From Rostrohypoxylon terebratum (Eukaryota; Ascomycota; Sordariomycetes; Xylariales; Hypoxylaceae), in the NCBI GenBank assembly GCA_022497145.1, contig MU385927.1:1-64000 (forward strand): a stretch of 64,000 nt of DNA, given 5' to 3'. Position numbers and translations under genes: made by a program. The notes under the pieces were generated by a model. That model saw nothing but the letters and a program-made list of their open reading frames with translations, was not told where the DNA came from and searched no databases. This document shows positions 23,139 through 34,312 of the stretch, in pieces. Numbering within the stretch: position 1 is the stretch's first letter; each line of letters opens with the position of its first letter.

Positions 23139-24293
23139 TTACTTCCCAAACGCGGCTGCCGGGTATGCCCTATCCCTCTTCTTCCTAGGCGCGGCGGAGC
23201 TGCTGCGCGAGCTCGTCGCGCTGCTTCCCGGCGCACCGCCGTTCGTGGGTGTCGGGGCGTGCATATCGGCAGGCAGGTCGTTCCACTCGGTCTCCGGGCG
23301 CGCGTTCTGGTACGAGATACCCGGCGTGCCGGCGGGCGTGCGGTTAGGCGACGGGCCGGCGCCGCTGGGAGGGGCGGAGAGCGTGCTGGCGGGGACGGGT
23401 CGCGGGGCTATCGGGGGCAGGTTGGCGGCTGCTGTCGTGGTGGTGGTCGGGATGGGGTTGAGGGGGTAGTTGGTAGGAGAGGGTAAGGGGGAAGAGGAAG
23501 AGGTGGTGGTGATCTTCCGCCGCACGATCCACGCGCTGTCCGGCTTCAGCTTGAAGTAGTAGCCCTGGATCTCGCCGTACTTGGCGAAGCCGCGCGCGAG
23601 GTACCAGCGCAGGCCGTCGTCGTTGTCCGTCCACACGTGCGCGTAGACCTCCTCGCAGGCGAAGGGGCTGGCGCGTGCGAGCTGGGATATCTCGTCTAGG
23701 AGCGCGGCGGCGAGGCCCAGGGAGCGGTAGGGCGAGAGAAGGACCAACGATTGGATGTATAGCGCGTTCGGCTTCGTGGGCGCGGACGTGGGCGTGAAGG
23801 GGTTGGGCTCGGGACGGCAGACTAGCCCGCCGATCACTTTCGGGGCGCCGTTGGCGTCGGAGGGGTCGGTCCAGAGGAGGACTCGGCTGAAGGCGCCGGA
23901 GGAGAGGGGGTCGGAGAGACGCTGGTAGAAGGAGTCCGGATAGTTGACGGGGAGGAGGAGGGAGGTTATCCGTCGGAGCGCGGGGATGTGTTCAGGTAGG
24001 ATTGGAGCTATCGTTGCTTGCGGGTGTAGAGACGACGGCCTCGGCGGCGGTGGTGGTGCGTTCGTGTTTGTTGTCGGGACTGGTGATTTAGAGCCATTTT
24101 GTCCGGTTATTGGAGGCGGACGAGCGGTTGATGATGATGGTGGTGGTGGCAGAGGAGCAGTAGTAGAAGTAGTAGAGCTTGTAGTAGCTTGTGTGCGTGA
24201 TATGGCGGGGGGAGGAGCGTAGGATGGTGATTTGGGTTGGAAGAAATTCCGAATGGACGATTGCCCATTGGAGTTGGAGGATGGCAGAGACAT
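23139..24293 (-). CDS. GNAT-family N-acetyltransferase with N-terminal PIP-box-like motif
   Basis: A single exon, 384 residues from the ATG at 24293; a longer frame to 24356 adds 21 residues without domain content. The N terminus is low-complexity Pro/Ser/Thr-rich (about 1-95) but starts with QSSIRNFF at residues 11-18, a match to the PCNA-interaction pattern Q-x-x-I-x-x-F-F. The GNAT core follows (about 95-260): an IPALRRI helix, a beta strand before IQSLVLLSPYRSLGLAAALL (the acetyl-CoA pyrophosphate loop, RSLGLA), then AHVWTDNDDGLRWYLARGFAKYGEIQGYY typical of San/Naa50-like acetyltransferases. The C-terminal 120 residues are disordered and end basic (KKRDRAYP). It probably acetylates protein N termini or lysines; the target is unknown. 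Confidence 0.85.
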   Translation of the reverse strand: MSLPSSNSNGQSSIRNFFQPKSPSYAPPPAISRTQATTSSTTSTTAPLPPPPSSSTARPPPITGQNGSKSPVPTTNTNAPPPPPRPSSLHPQATIAPILPEHIPALRRITSLLLPVNYPDSFYQRLSDPLSSGAFSRVLLWTDPSDANGAPKVIGGLVCRPEPNPFTPTSAPTKPNALYIQSLVLLSPYRSLGLAAALLDEISQLARASPFACEEVYAHVWTDNDDGLRWYLARGFAKYGEIQGYYFKLKPDSAWIVRRKITTTSSSSPLPSPTNYPLNPIPTTTTTAAANLPPIAPRPVPASTLSAPPSGAGPSPNRTPAGTPGISYQNARPETEWNDLPADMHAPTPTNGGAPGSSATSSRSSSAAPRKKRDRAYPAAAFGK

Positions 24294-24555
24294 GTTTGTT
24301 AGTTTGTTACGGTTAGATATAACGTTGTTATGGTTGTCAGCTAAAAGCCATCTCACGATGTTTATAATTCATAGAATTATTATTGTCTTAGGAGTTTATC
24401 GTCCAGTTGTTGTCCAGTGTTGCAAGGTTAGATTCTAGAACCTTGATTGGGGCTTTGGGGGGCATTGACGTTACTAATTGTGGCCTACTACGGTAAGAAC
24501 CGCGTTAAGTCTTCACCTACCTCGCGTGATGCATGTACCTAGGTCCTACTGGGTA
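24294..24555. promoter_or_regulatory. 5' region of the acetyltransferase gene
   Basis: The left part of the 1.7-kb region shared by two divergent genes (acetyltransferase and Sgf11-like). It includes a CCTAGGTCCTA copy at 24537-24547 just before the MITE. No specific promoter element could be assigned. Confidence 0.3.
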
Positions 24556-24868
24556 CTGGTGCTGTCTACGATAACTCTCATCAGCACCCCCCGTAGGGGG
24601 GGTGCTGCGCATTGATTAGCGAAACGGGCAAGATTAGCGAAATTCTCCGAGATACTTATAAATAAGTAAATTTTATATATAAAATCAAAGTATACTAGCA
24701 TAAATGCATATTCTTCTAACTAAATATAACCTTTGTTTTCAAGAATATATATAATTATAAGCCATAGATTAAAGGGTTTAGGGTAATCTTCGGCTGGTTT
24801 CGCTAATCAATGCGCAGCACACCCCCCCTACGGGGGGTGCGGTCGAGAGTTATTGTAGACAGCACCAG
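24556..24868. mobile_element. MITE with TA target-site duplication (Tc1/mariner-like)
   Basis: A 313-bp element starts CTGGTGCTGTCTAC and ends GTAGACAGCACCAG, with TA directly outside each end (24554-24555 and 24869-24870). The terminal inverted repeats run about 70 bp with few mismatches, up to GATTAGCGAAAC on the left and its complement on the right. Each repeat contains its own hairpin, CACCCCCC-GTA-GGGGGGGTG. The centre (about 24635-24790) is AT-rich and without coding capacity. TA duplication and this size suit a non-autonomous Tc1/mariner relative. It sits between two divergent genes. Confidence 0.9.
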
Positions 24869-26038
24869 TAATATTACTACCTACCTGGTAAAGGAACGAG
24901 GAAAAAAAAATAGACCTTGGCGATTATCGATAGCCCCACTATGGACAGCATACACTTTAAATTCCAGGTACCACAGCACCTACTAGGTAAGCTGTCGCCT
25001 TATTTTTTTCTTACTCTTTCCTCTTATATTAAGTAAGCTATACCATGTGGCTTTTGAGAAGGAAGGTTTAATTTCTTCTTAGGAAAAACACGTTGCAGAT
25101 CAACTTCTTCACGTTTAAATGCACTTCCTTTTCTTCTCGAATCATATCAGAATATCAAAATCAAATTCGTCCAACTCGTCAAACATCCAAGTCTCAAGAT
25201 TCTAAGGTGTCTGCTCAGGTACATCAAGGTATTACGTAGCGCACCTCTAAAAGATCCGGGACCCTTCTTGTCCACTTGTTGTCCACTAATGCATGGGGGT
25301 TTCCAGTTAATCGATTCGCTATCGCGGCTAGTTTGTATTGTACTACTACTGCTGCTACTACGCTGTCAGGACTCAGGCCTACCAATACCTGGCATACTAG
25401 GCATACTAGATCCAATCCATTAGTACCAAAAAATCAGCCTCCGGTTAGGTACAGATGGGTATTACAGTATTACTACCATCTGGAAAGAGACCTTCTCCTG
25501 ATCTTCCTTCCCGTCCGCGCCTGAACGGGGATTGCCATTCGAAACGAGCCTCCAAATAATTTTGCACCGTGATCCCGTCAGCATCACCGGTGCATTATAA
25601 CGCCGATAAGAAAGAACAACTTACAATTGAAGACTTGTTCTTGCTTAGTATTTTTTTCACGTTTGCATTTGCATTTACGCCGGCGAATCCAACAAAACTT
25701 TAATCGCCTTAGACATTGGCACCTTAGACCTCCCTAAACTCCCCTAAACACCCTAAACACCTGCAAACCACCAGACATTAGGGGGTTTGTACATTCTGGG
25801 GAGAGTGGATCCCATTTTTACTTGACTCTACTAAACTTCACTTTGAACATTCTCCCATTCTCCCTACGTTGAATATTTCCCATACCCAAATCCCATCATC
25901 CCCTATTATCCCCCTTTCGAATTAGATATTCGCATAATTTGTCAGCTTCTAGGGGATCCTTTTCCCCTTTTTTCATCCTTCTTGCCACCGCCCCATAATC
26001 CGTCCTCACGTCGCGAGCGGCCATACGGAGCTTTCGCT
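24869..26038. other. Intergenic, 5' region of the Sgf11-like gene
   Basis: No gene seen. The last 150 bp before the ATG at 26039 are C/T-rich. Short overlapping frames at 25224-25524 on both strands are not convincing. Confidence 0.5.
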
Positions 26039-27350
26039 ATGGCCTCACCCAATACCGGCAAGGCTGGAGTTATCAAAGCTTCAGAAGATGCCGGCAGCAT
26101 AGACCAACTTGTAAGTTCGCGTCAAATGATACTCATAACCTATCATTCTAATTCAGACCTTACAAATCTTCAAGATTTCGGCTAACCGTGTGATCTCGCA
26201 GGCGCACGCCGTGCTTGACGATCTACTCTACAACATCGTTCACGACTTATTAATGAAGACCCACCGAGACGAGAAAATCGCCCGTGCCGCGACCGCTGCC
26301 ATTCGGGTCGAGAAGTTGGCCGCCGACACTTCAGATTCCTCCGCCCCAGACGCTCGACCAGACATCAAAGTTGAGACAGACGCGGCTGTCTACGACGAAG
26401 GGAAAGTCTTGTTGAAGGGGAACCCGTTAGCCACCACACCAGACATTGTCTGTCCGCGATGTCACCTCCCGCGATTATTATATCCCACCGATGGCAAGGG
26501 GGCCAGAAAACCGGACCCAAGCATAATCTACTGCAAGAAACACCCTTACATCGACAAGCCCGGCTACGACATCTACGGTCAGACGTGGGTTGCACAAGGT
26601 CCGGGTCGAGGTAAAAAGAAGAAGGACATGGAAAAGAAGCTAGAGCAGAACTCGGATTCGCCCACACCAGAGGGAGGAACGAGTGGTGGAGGTGCTGCTT
26701 CGCGACCGCCAAACATGCTTTCCTTCCCGTCGGCCACCTGCAGCAAATGCAAGCGATGCATTCTCGTAACTCGGCTCAACAATCACATGGGCTCGTGTAT
26801 TGGAAATAGCGGTCGTAATGCAAGCCGTGCCGCCGCGCAGAAGATCAGCAACGGTAACAACGGGAACGGCAGCGTGGATGGCACTCCTCCTTCCAGCCAA
26901 AAGGGTACACCACACCCAAGCTCGCGAGCGAATAGCCCTAAGAAGAGAGATAATGATGATGTAGACGATGATGACGAGACCGATAATGACGCGCACAAGA
27001 AGAAGAAGCTCAAGCCCACAGCGGCGAATGCAGCTAACAAGAAACTCATTCTCAAGAGCAAGGGCGGTTCAGGTACCAAGAAGGAGAAAGTCAAGACTGG
27101 CTCCTCGCTCGTTGTCGAGCAAAAGGTAGACGATGACGATGCTGAAGGTTCTACGGTTGAAGTCGCGCCTAAGAAGAAGATCACGAAAGTGCCGAGTCCG
27201 GCCAAGAAGTTGAAATTAGGTGCTGCGAAACCAATTCTTTCCTCACCAGTCTCTAAAAGTAACGGCAATAAGCACTCAACACCTAACGGTAAAGACGATG
27301 ACCGCGAGTCTGAGAGCTCGGGAACTCTGTCATCTCCGCCCGGTGTATGA
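26039..27350 (+). CDS. Sgf11-like SAGA deubiquitinase-module zinc-finger protein
   Basis: Two exons: 26039-26110 and, most likely, 26202-27350 (intron 91 nt, branch CTAAC at 26172). An alternative acceptor at 26156 also keeps the frame and would add 15 residues. About 406 residues. The N-terminal helix AVLDDLLYNIVHDLLMKTHRDEK resembles the Sgf11 segment that docks on the SAGA histone H2B deubiquitinase module. Two Cys/His clusters follow: CPRC..YCKKH around residue 120-150, and CSKCKRC..LNNHMGSC around 210-230 followed by SGRNASR, close to the Sgf11 zinc-finger pattern. The C-terminal half is disordered, with alternating acidic (DDVDDDDETD) and Lys-rich patches that look like nuclear localisation signals. 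It is longer than yeast Sgf11, as is usual in moulds. A nuclear role in transcription is inferred from these motifs. Confidence 0.72.
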
Positions 27351-27829
27351 TGTTAGGGGATTTTCACGTCGTGAAAATAGAGTACTTTCGACGTCGTCAG
27401 TGATGGAATGGCACACCATACACTGATCGACTAACATTCTGGGGTTATAAAAATTCTATCCGGTCGTACTTCAGGCATGTTGTACAAATGGCCGCGGTCT
27501 TGCATTCATAGGGGGTTCCGGAGCTATACGGTAAATAGCAACACGAAAGGGGTGTTTGGAGTAAACTTGCATCTTGCGTCGGTAAGGAAAACCGGCGTGT
27601 CACATTTAGCTGTATCTTTAGAAGGGGTTCTGCTGCACATATTCGATACATAAAGACCCCAATACAATACCAAAGTGATGCCTTATGATTTTACTTGTAA
27701 AACGTGTTTGGGGATATATAGTATCGAGTGATTTGGTATCTGTCTAAACCATTGGGCCTTATATAACCGGAACGCCGATTCATGCATATATATATTTATA
27801 CTGTCCTTAATTTCGTCGTGACATAAAAC
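27351..27829. other. Intergenic between convergent genes
   Basis: A 480-bp shared 3' region of the Sgf11-like and cyclophilin genes. No gene; AT-rich near 27780-27800. Confidence 0.6.
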
Positions 27830-28373
27830 TCAAACAACCTCCTCCTCATCAAGAACCCTCGCTCTGATAATCTTGACCTCCTCCACGGGCCTATCATCCG
27901 CATCCGTCTTCACCATGCCCATGCGCTTCAACACGCTAAGCCCAGTCTTGACACGTCCGAAGATGGTGTGTTTCCCATCCAGCCACGGCGTAGGGGCCAG
28001 CGTCAGGAAGAACTGCGAGCCGTTGGTGTCCTTGCCGGCGTTCGCCATGCTCAGGATGCCGGCGCCGGTGTGGCGCAGGTCGGGGGCGATCTCGTCGGCG
28101 AACTTGTCGCCGTAGATGGAGGTGCCGCCGCGGCCGGTGCCGGTGGGGTCGCCGGTCTGGGCCATGAAGTTGGGGATTATGCGGTGGAAGATGACGTTGT
28201 CGTAGTAGCCGCGCTGGCACAGGGTGCGGAAGTTGGTGCAGGTGCGCGGCGCGTGGTTGGTGTAGAGCTCGAGGGTTATAGTGCCCTGGGTTTGAGGGGT
28301 TAGTGGTGCGTGGTTATGGGGAAGGGGGGAGGAATGTTACCATGGAGGTCTCGAGGGCTATGTTTGTCGTCAT
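27830..28373 (-). CDS. Cyclophilin-type peptidyl-prolyl isomerase, PPIL1/Cyp1-like
   Basis: Two exons, 28341-28373 and 27830-28285, with a 55-nt intron right after the first Met-Gly boundary, giving 162 residues. The whole protein is one cyclophilin domain: FHRIIPNFMAQTGDPTGTGRGG carries the catalytic Arg and Gln, GSQFFLTL the core strand, and PWLDGKHTIFGRV the Trp and His of the active site. Length and the short N terminus (MTTNIALETSMGTITLELY) match the PPIL1/Cyp1 group, which in other eukaryotes works in the spliceosome, so a nuclear folding or isomerase role is likely. No signal peptide, so it is not the secretory cyclophilin. Confidence 0.93.
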
Positions 28374-29172
28374 TTTTAGGCGATTAGATTTGTAGTGGAT
28401 GTGTAATAGCTACAGAATAGGTAGCTATAAAATTGGCTAATTGAAGCTATCTCGAAGCTTCAATTCCCCAATTTCTATGGATAGATAGGTAGATTTCAGC
28501 TTTGGAGGGGCTGTCCCGTTTACGCGATTAGCCGTGTCTCTTCATTTGGTGGCTGTTACGCCACAATTACCTAAGTTCAGCAAGTCCAGCACACCTGAGC
28601 GCTGAAGCTCTGCTAGGCGTCTGCATCGTTTGCATCAGTCTGTCTTCTTCACAAACTGTGTCTATGAACGTTGTCTGCGAGCTGGTAGACATTTCATTTA
28701 CGGATCTTTCGTTACAGAAGCATCCTTTTTTCATTTAGAAACATCCCTCGTCTCATTTAGATCCAAATGAGAGGCATCAATACGATTACAAGGCGTATTT
28801 GGATCTAAGCAGTTTATTGCTTCAGTTCACTAGACGATGCTACGGGCACATATATAGGCTGCTGTCACCAATCTCACCACAACGTTCGTTAACATTGTCA
28901 TCACGCAACTTTTTTTTTCATTCAGTTTACCGAATTCTACATTCTGCATTTAAATTTTAGGATGAGGTAGGGCCTTCTTTCATTCCCACCAAAATCACAA
29001 GCTATTTTAAAATATTGGCTCAACTCATCCCGTCACACTATTAACACGGCCTAGGCGATCGGACTGATTCGAATTTGCTTCGTGGTACTTATACACCCAG
29101 CTCTTCGTTTCTCGACATCAAATCCCATACCTTGTATTCCACCTTCATTTAAGTCTGGGGAAACAGGGAAAC
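28374..29172. promoter_or_regulatory. Divergent intergenic region, cyclophilin / signal peptide peptidase
   Basis: About 800 bp between two divergent start codons, so it must hold both promoters. A perfect 12-bp inverted repeat, TTAGATCCAAAT (28757-28768) with ATTTGGATCTAA (28797-28808), lies near the middle. T-runs at about 28912-28919. No gene. Confidence 0.4.
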
Positions 29173-31036
29173 ATGGCCACCAACGATTCAGCCCTCGTAG
29201 CAAGCGAGATGTCAACTGCCAATATAACTGGTTCGCCAGCAGCAAGCCTCACTTTCACGGAGCAACTTGCAACTCTACCATCCTTTCTATGGGACAACAA
29301 GGACTACTTTCTCCTCGAAGGCCGCATCATCTTCACAGCCCTAGCATGCATCTACATAGGATCTCACGCGGCTCTTCGCCGACCTCCTTCTGCAAACCCG
29401 CCGAAGAAAAGCAAGAAGGGACAGGAGCAGCGGGATCGCGATCAGGAACGAGAAGACCAACCAGTCCAAGGAATGTTACCTTCTGATGCCATCCTTTTCC
29501 CCATTATGGCAGCTATTGTTCTTGTAGGCCTCTACTACTTGATAAAGTGGCTCGAAGATCCGGACATTCTCAACAAATTTCTTCGTGTCTACTTCATGAC
29601 CATGTCACTAGCGAGCATGGGAAAACTGTTTGCCGATTCACTACATTTCCTCACTGGATTTGTATTTCCCACAGTATGGCGCGCCAAGGACGGAAAACTG
29701 TACCATGTCAACTATCCGGGAGTAGGCCAATGGACCTTAGCCGATGATAATAAGGAGAAGTTATTCGACGACAAGAAGAAGACCCCCTTCCCAGGTCGAT
29801 GGTCCGAGTTGAACCTTTCCGATGCTAAGAACAACTTACTTTGGGATGTGCGTCACCTATTTGTAGAAGAGTGGACCGTTCGCCTTTCGGTCCACGGAAT
29901 CGTGAACGAGAAAGTCAAAGTCAAATTCAACGACATTTTCGGCGCTGTCCTAGCCATTGTAGCGAACATCATATACTACAAGACAGAGTCGACCCTTTTA
30001 TCCAACATCATGGGTTACGCTTTCTCGTACGCCGGGATCATCATAATGTCTCCAACCACGTTTGCTACGGGAACGGCTGTCCTCTTCGGCTTATTCTTCT
30101 ACGATATTTACATGGTGTTTTTTACGTAAGTGTATCATTTCGCAACACCCATCCAATGCTCCACTAACTTTTGGTTATAGCCCATACATGGTGACGGTAG
30201 CCACTAAGCTTGATGTCCCTATCAAGATCGTTTTCGAAGGGCCCGGCAAGGCTAGTATGCTCGGCTTGGGCGACATCGTCCTTCCTGGTATATTCATCGG
30301 ACTATGTCTTCGCTTCGATCACTACATGTACTATTACCGCCAGCAAAAGCTCGTTCCCGTGGAGCTGAAAACCAATGATGAGTCCTCAGGCCAACTAGTT
30401 ACCAAAACACAGACTCAGCGCATGGTTATCAAACCCGATTACGTAAACCCTCAAGGTCAATGGGGTGATCGTTTTTGGAGCTCTAAATTTGGAAAGCTAT
30501 TTTCACCGGACGCGACACCCGCCCTAAAGGCCTCGGCTTTCCCAAAGCCTTATTTCTACGCCGCCATGACCGGATATCTCGTCGCTATGGTAGTGACCCT
30601 AGCCATGCTCATATTATACCGTCATGCGCAACCGGCACTACTATATCTTGTTCCAGGTGTCGTCTTCGCTGTTTGGATTACGGGGGCGGCTAGAAGGGAG
30701 ATTCGCGAGATGTGGACCTACACTGAGGATGGTCAGCTTGACACGGCGGATACTATAGTGGAAGTGGACGGAAATGGAAATATCATCGACATTGTCCGCG
30801 ATAATGAGAAAGAGAGCAAAAGCAAGGATGCCAAGGACCAAAAAGAGAAACAAACCGATATCAAAGGTGATGCTCCCAAGGATGAGACCTCGGCCAAACA
30901 AGACGCTTCACCAACGAATGAAGTCACCGAGCAACCCTTGGAGGCCAATAGTACCCTCGAACGCGAAACGAAGAGTTATCCCGTTTTCCTGTTCTCGATC
31001 GAAGCCCCAGTTTCGAGAAGATTGTCCTCCACTTGA
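29173..31036 (+). CDS. Signal peptide peptidase (intramembrane aspartyl protease)
   Basis: Two exons, 29173-30125 and 30181-31036, with a 55-nt intron splitting a Thr codon; 602 residues. This is a multi-pass membrane protein of the presenilin/SPP family. The catalytic Asp residues are in YD (Asp311, FFYDIYM) and GxGD (Asp349, LGLGD), and the C-terminal PAL motif is present (QPALLYLVP). SPP cuts remnant signal peptides and tail-anchored proteins within the ER membrane; in moulds the homologue (SppA) has been linked to SREBP processing and hypoxia adaptation. It is longer than animal SPP owing to a basic loop (about 75-100) and a Lys/Glu-rich cytosolic tail (about 520-590). The tail lacks a clear KKxx ER-retrieval signal. 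Confidence 0.92.
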
Positions 31037-32571
31037 TGGGTTTGTTGGAATAGATAGGTGTCCTTAAAGCAATCAACTAAGCTATACTGAAGTAGTATAT
31101 ATTCTCGAGCAATCGTCGAGTGAGGCAACGCTATGGATGTCATATACTGGATCTTTCCTAAGTGTTTTCTACTTTAATTACTGGGTGGCGTCGTCGGGCT
31201 AACTTTAATGTCCAGACTTTGTCCGTAGTTGGTCTTTGCCAAGTGATCAGTACAGGAAGGATGTCGTCGATAATACAGACCTCAAAGCAAGAAACCCATT
31301 GTCATTTAGTATCTAAGCAATGACAGGTCGTCTCTGCCCCTCTGCCATGAGATTGCTAGATTATCCAATGCCTAGATTCCCTAGTCGTAGACCTACTCGC
31401 TCCCTCGAGGATAGTTTGGCATTCTCCTTGATCTCGACGCACCAAGGACATTTGGATGACATTGCTATATGCTTATCAGCCGCCGACTCAACTCACGATC
31501 TTTGAGACTTGGCGGCTGCCTTCAGTTGTAAGCGAGCAGGGGTCGGGCTGCTGTTTCCTTCGCTGGACTTGGTACTTGCAATCCCCTTTCTGTACCTACT
31601 GACCTGAGGTCATCACTATGGGTTTTAGCAAGATACACCTGCCCCGTAACATCCATACTTGAGCTTTCCATAATCACACCAGATACTTTCTAACTAGGTT
31701 CTCTTAGAAGGAAACCATCACCATCATTTGGCGCACGCCCGGACCCCAAGTCACATAAGGTTAGTGATCCTAAGGCTATTCTATTCACACGTGGTGATAG
31801 TGCCAATATTCGTCATCACCATTTCCACACATCCGTCAGAAAAGTTTACATGTTGTTTCTCAGAATCCCTTTGGGCAGTGGCAAGTAAACATTCCAACGC
31901 AAGATCAAGATCTGATAACACCAGCTCTGCCCCGATAAGTTTTTCCACCACACAAGTGTTCGTCATAACTATCCTGCAATCTCCTACGGAAAGCTAATCA
32001 TTCAAACGATCTAGGATACAACAGTTGTGGGTTGAAGCACTGCAACGACCATCGACCGGACACATACTGAATTATCATGACCATTACTTCCTTCAATCAC
32101 TATCCTTGTATTTATTCTTCGTTCGTAACTTCCCTTGATCACTACGATCTTTCAAAGTTTAGTTCCGATCTCTTGGCTTCATTAACATACTAGGTAGCCT
32201 TGAATGTTCGCGCTTTGTGAACTACGCTACCGTCTCCTATCAACCACTTACATCAACTTCTTCTTTTCTGCGCGCAATCAAAAATCACTTTGATAGCACT
32301 TATACCCTACACTGCTACCAGTAATTTGTTTCCCTAGACACTCACGTGTAAGTATAACACGGTCGTGTCAAGTCGAGATATATATCTCACGAGACATCTC
32401 TTCCGTTGTCCATCTTGTCAACCTATCATCGGACAGGACTACGACTCGTCATTTACTCTTAAGTCAGACAGTTATATGTCAACAGACTTCTAGTCATCAG
32501 GAGTATTCACCTTACTATCGCCGTCATCAGTTGTCAAGTACCTCTCTTTACTCCTTTACTCTATCATCATC
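31037..32571. other. Intergenic, no gene seen
   Basis: 3' flank of the signal peptide peptidase and a long 5' flank of the following small gene. The 300 bp before 32572 are rich in CATC/TCATC words. Small frames on both strands overlap each other and have no recognisable content. Confidence 0.5.
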
Positions 32572-33195
32572 ATGGCCACCAAATCACCCCCCAAGGTTGG
32601 CACACCCGACATCGACGACAAGATGGACGACACCAGCAGCCCTGTATCACCTCAACGCAAGAGCAACATCACGCGTGATCCTGCGCCTGGTGCTCCCCCT
32701 GGTCGCCACCAAGCACTCGCCGAAGTGAGTGCAAACGCCACTCGAACTTCATCAGCCAAAGTGACCACCAAACCCGCGGCTACTACTTCCTCATCCGCCC
32801 CCACCAAAGCGCCCTCGGGTGTTATGCGCACACAACGCCGAACTCATCGACACAACCCTCTCGAGCGCCACATCGGTAACCCTTATCATGAGAAGAAGAA
32901 GGTCACGAAGCAAGGCACCAACCAGCAGAACAATATCTCGGATATAGTTCAGACCCAGGCCCAAGCCCAGTCACAGGATCAACCTTACGAGGATGGACTT
33001 GACGGCGTCGAGGCCAGCACGGAGGACTTGGTCCCGCGCAACGCCAACGACGATCGCCGCCATTGGGCGTCGGAAATCCCCAACCTGCTCCGTGACGTGA
33101 AGCAGATCGCCTGCGGTCTGGATGCCGTCCGTGGTATCCACGATAACACCGAGGATGGGCTCATGTTCCTCGCTAGAGGTATGGAATTTGACTAA
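32572..33195 (+). CDS. Hypothetical disordered protein
   Basis: An intronless 207-residue frame with a good start context (ATCATCATGGCC). The first two thirds are Ser/Thr/Pro/Ala/Lys-rich and probably disordered, with a basic patch RTQRRTHRHNPLERHIGNPYHEKKK at about 84-108 and a Gln/Ala repeat (QTQAQAQSQ). The last 50 residues (WASEIPNLLRDVKQIACGLDAVRGIHDNTEDGLMF) could form a helix. I do not recognise the family; such proteins are often specific to filamentous ascomycetes. The coding bias and C-terminal helix argue for a real gene. A GTATGG near the end might be a donor giving another C terminus. Confidence 0.6.
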   Translation: MATKSPPKVGTPDIDDKMDDTSSPVSPQRKSNITRDPAPGAPPGRHQALAEVSANATRTSSAKVTTKPAATTSSSAPTKAPSGVMRTQRRTHRHNPLERHIGNPYHEKKKVTKQGTNQQNNISDIVQTQAQAQSQDQPYEDGLDGVEASTEDLVPRNANDDRRHWASEIPNLLRDVKQIACGLDAVRGIHDNTEDGLMFLARGMEFD

Positions 33196-34312
33196 AGCCG
33201 CTCCCGGAGGATATGGATCGCGACGGTCGCCTTGCTGGGTATGTATTACTGCACCTGTTGCCCTTCTCCTTTTTTATCATTATCGACTTATGCTAATTGG
33301 TGTTTGCTCAGGTACTACGTTCGATGGAGCTGTTTAGCTCTGGGAGGAAGGAGATAGGATGAGGAACGTGGAATAGGACGGCCTGGGAGAATTGTATGAT
33401 GGCCCGCGGGGCGAGGGCGCCTTACGCGGATTCACGATGGAGGTTAGGGGCTAGGACTTCCACTTTGTACGAAATGCACACGCAGATGAAATATGAAAGG
33501 GACACTCGCTTCTCTTTACGAATGAATTCATAGACCAGACCAAACCATATTTCTCTTGTGTTGACATGATCATGGTGATACAATAATTGCTTGATTGATG
33601 CTTGGTGATGTAGATGTGCTGAAGTTAGGGGACCGATGGCCTGACTCTTTAGTGAGGTGTGATACTGGACATCGCACAAACAGGTCCTAGAATCGGCTGC
33701 TACCGGCGCTATTTTCTAGGGGCAATCAGTGCTACCAGTCTTTTCGAAACGCTGGAGGTTCTCTGAATATACTTGATAATAAGGACGGTTTGTTGACTTT
33801 TCTTTTTTTAAAAAAAAAAAATTGCCGTAAAACAGAAATGTGACTAACGGTTCGTTCAAATTCTAATCCAGTTGATCTGGCCTCGTTCTTTTAATTCTCT
33901 TGCTAAACTGAGAATCCTTCGCTAACTCCAAAGGATAGTTGTACTTGTATAACACCTGGAGGTTCCAAGGTTACCTTCTTCGGTACCTAAATCGGCGAGC
34001 TTAGTGGGGTATCCCAACAACTTATAGGTAGGTAGGGTTGCTAAGAGCTGTCGTCCCTTCCTACAGACGGTTTACAGCCAATAATGGCAGGCTTTGGAAG
34101 ACTTTGGAAGCCTCCTGCAGGAAGGAGTCGACCTACCGCACCTACCTTTGTCGAGGTGAGGTGAGATTGATCGCTCCTGGATTTCTATCGCTTTCTTAAG
34201 CTTTAAGGACCGTTTTAAATCGGTGCTTACATATCTCCAACTTTGATATTCGAATTTACATATTCTGCACACTTCTCATCGATCGCAATTCGTCCATCAT
34301 CCAATTCGCGCC
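33196..34312. other. Intergenic, no gene seen
   Basis: About 1.1 kb between tandem plus-strand genes. It holds a poly-T/poly-A palindrome (about 33803-33820) and no supported gene. Confidence 0.5.
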
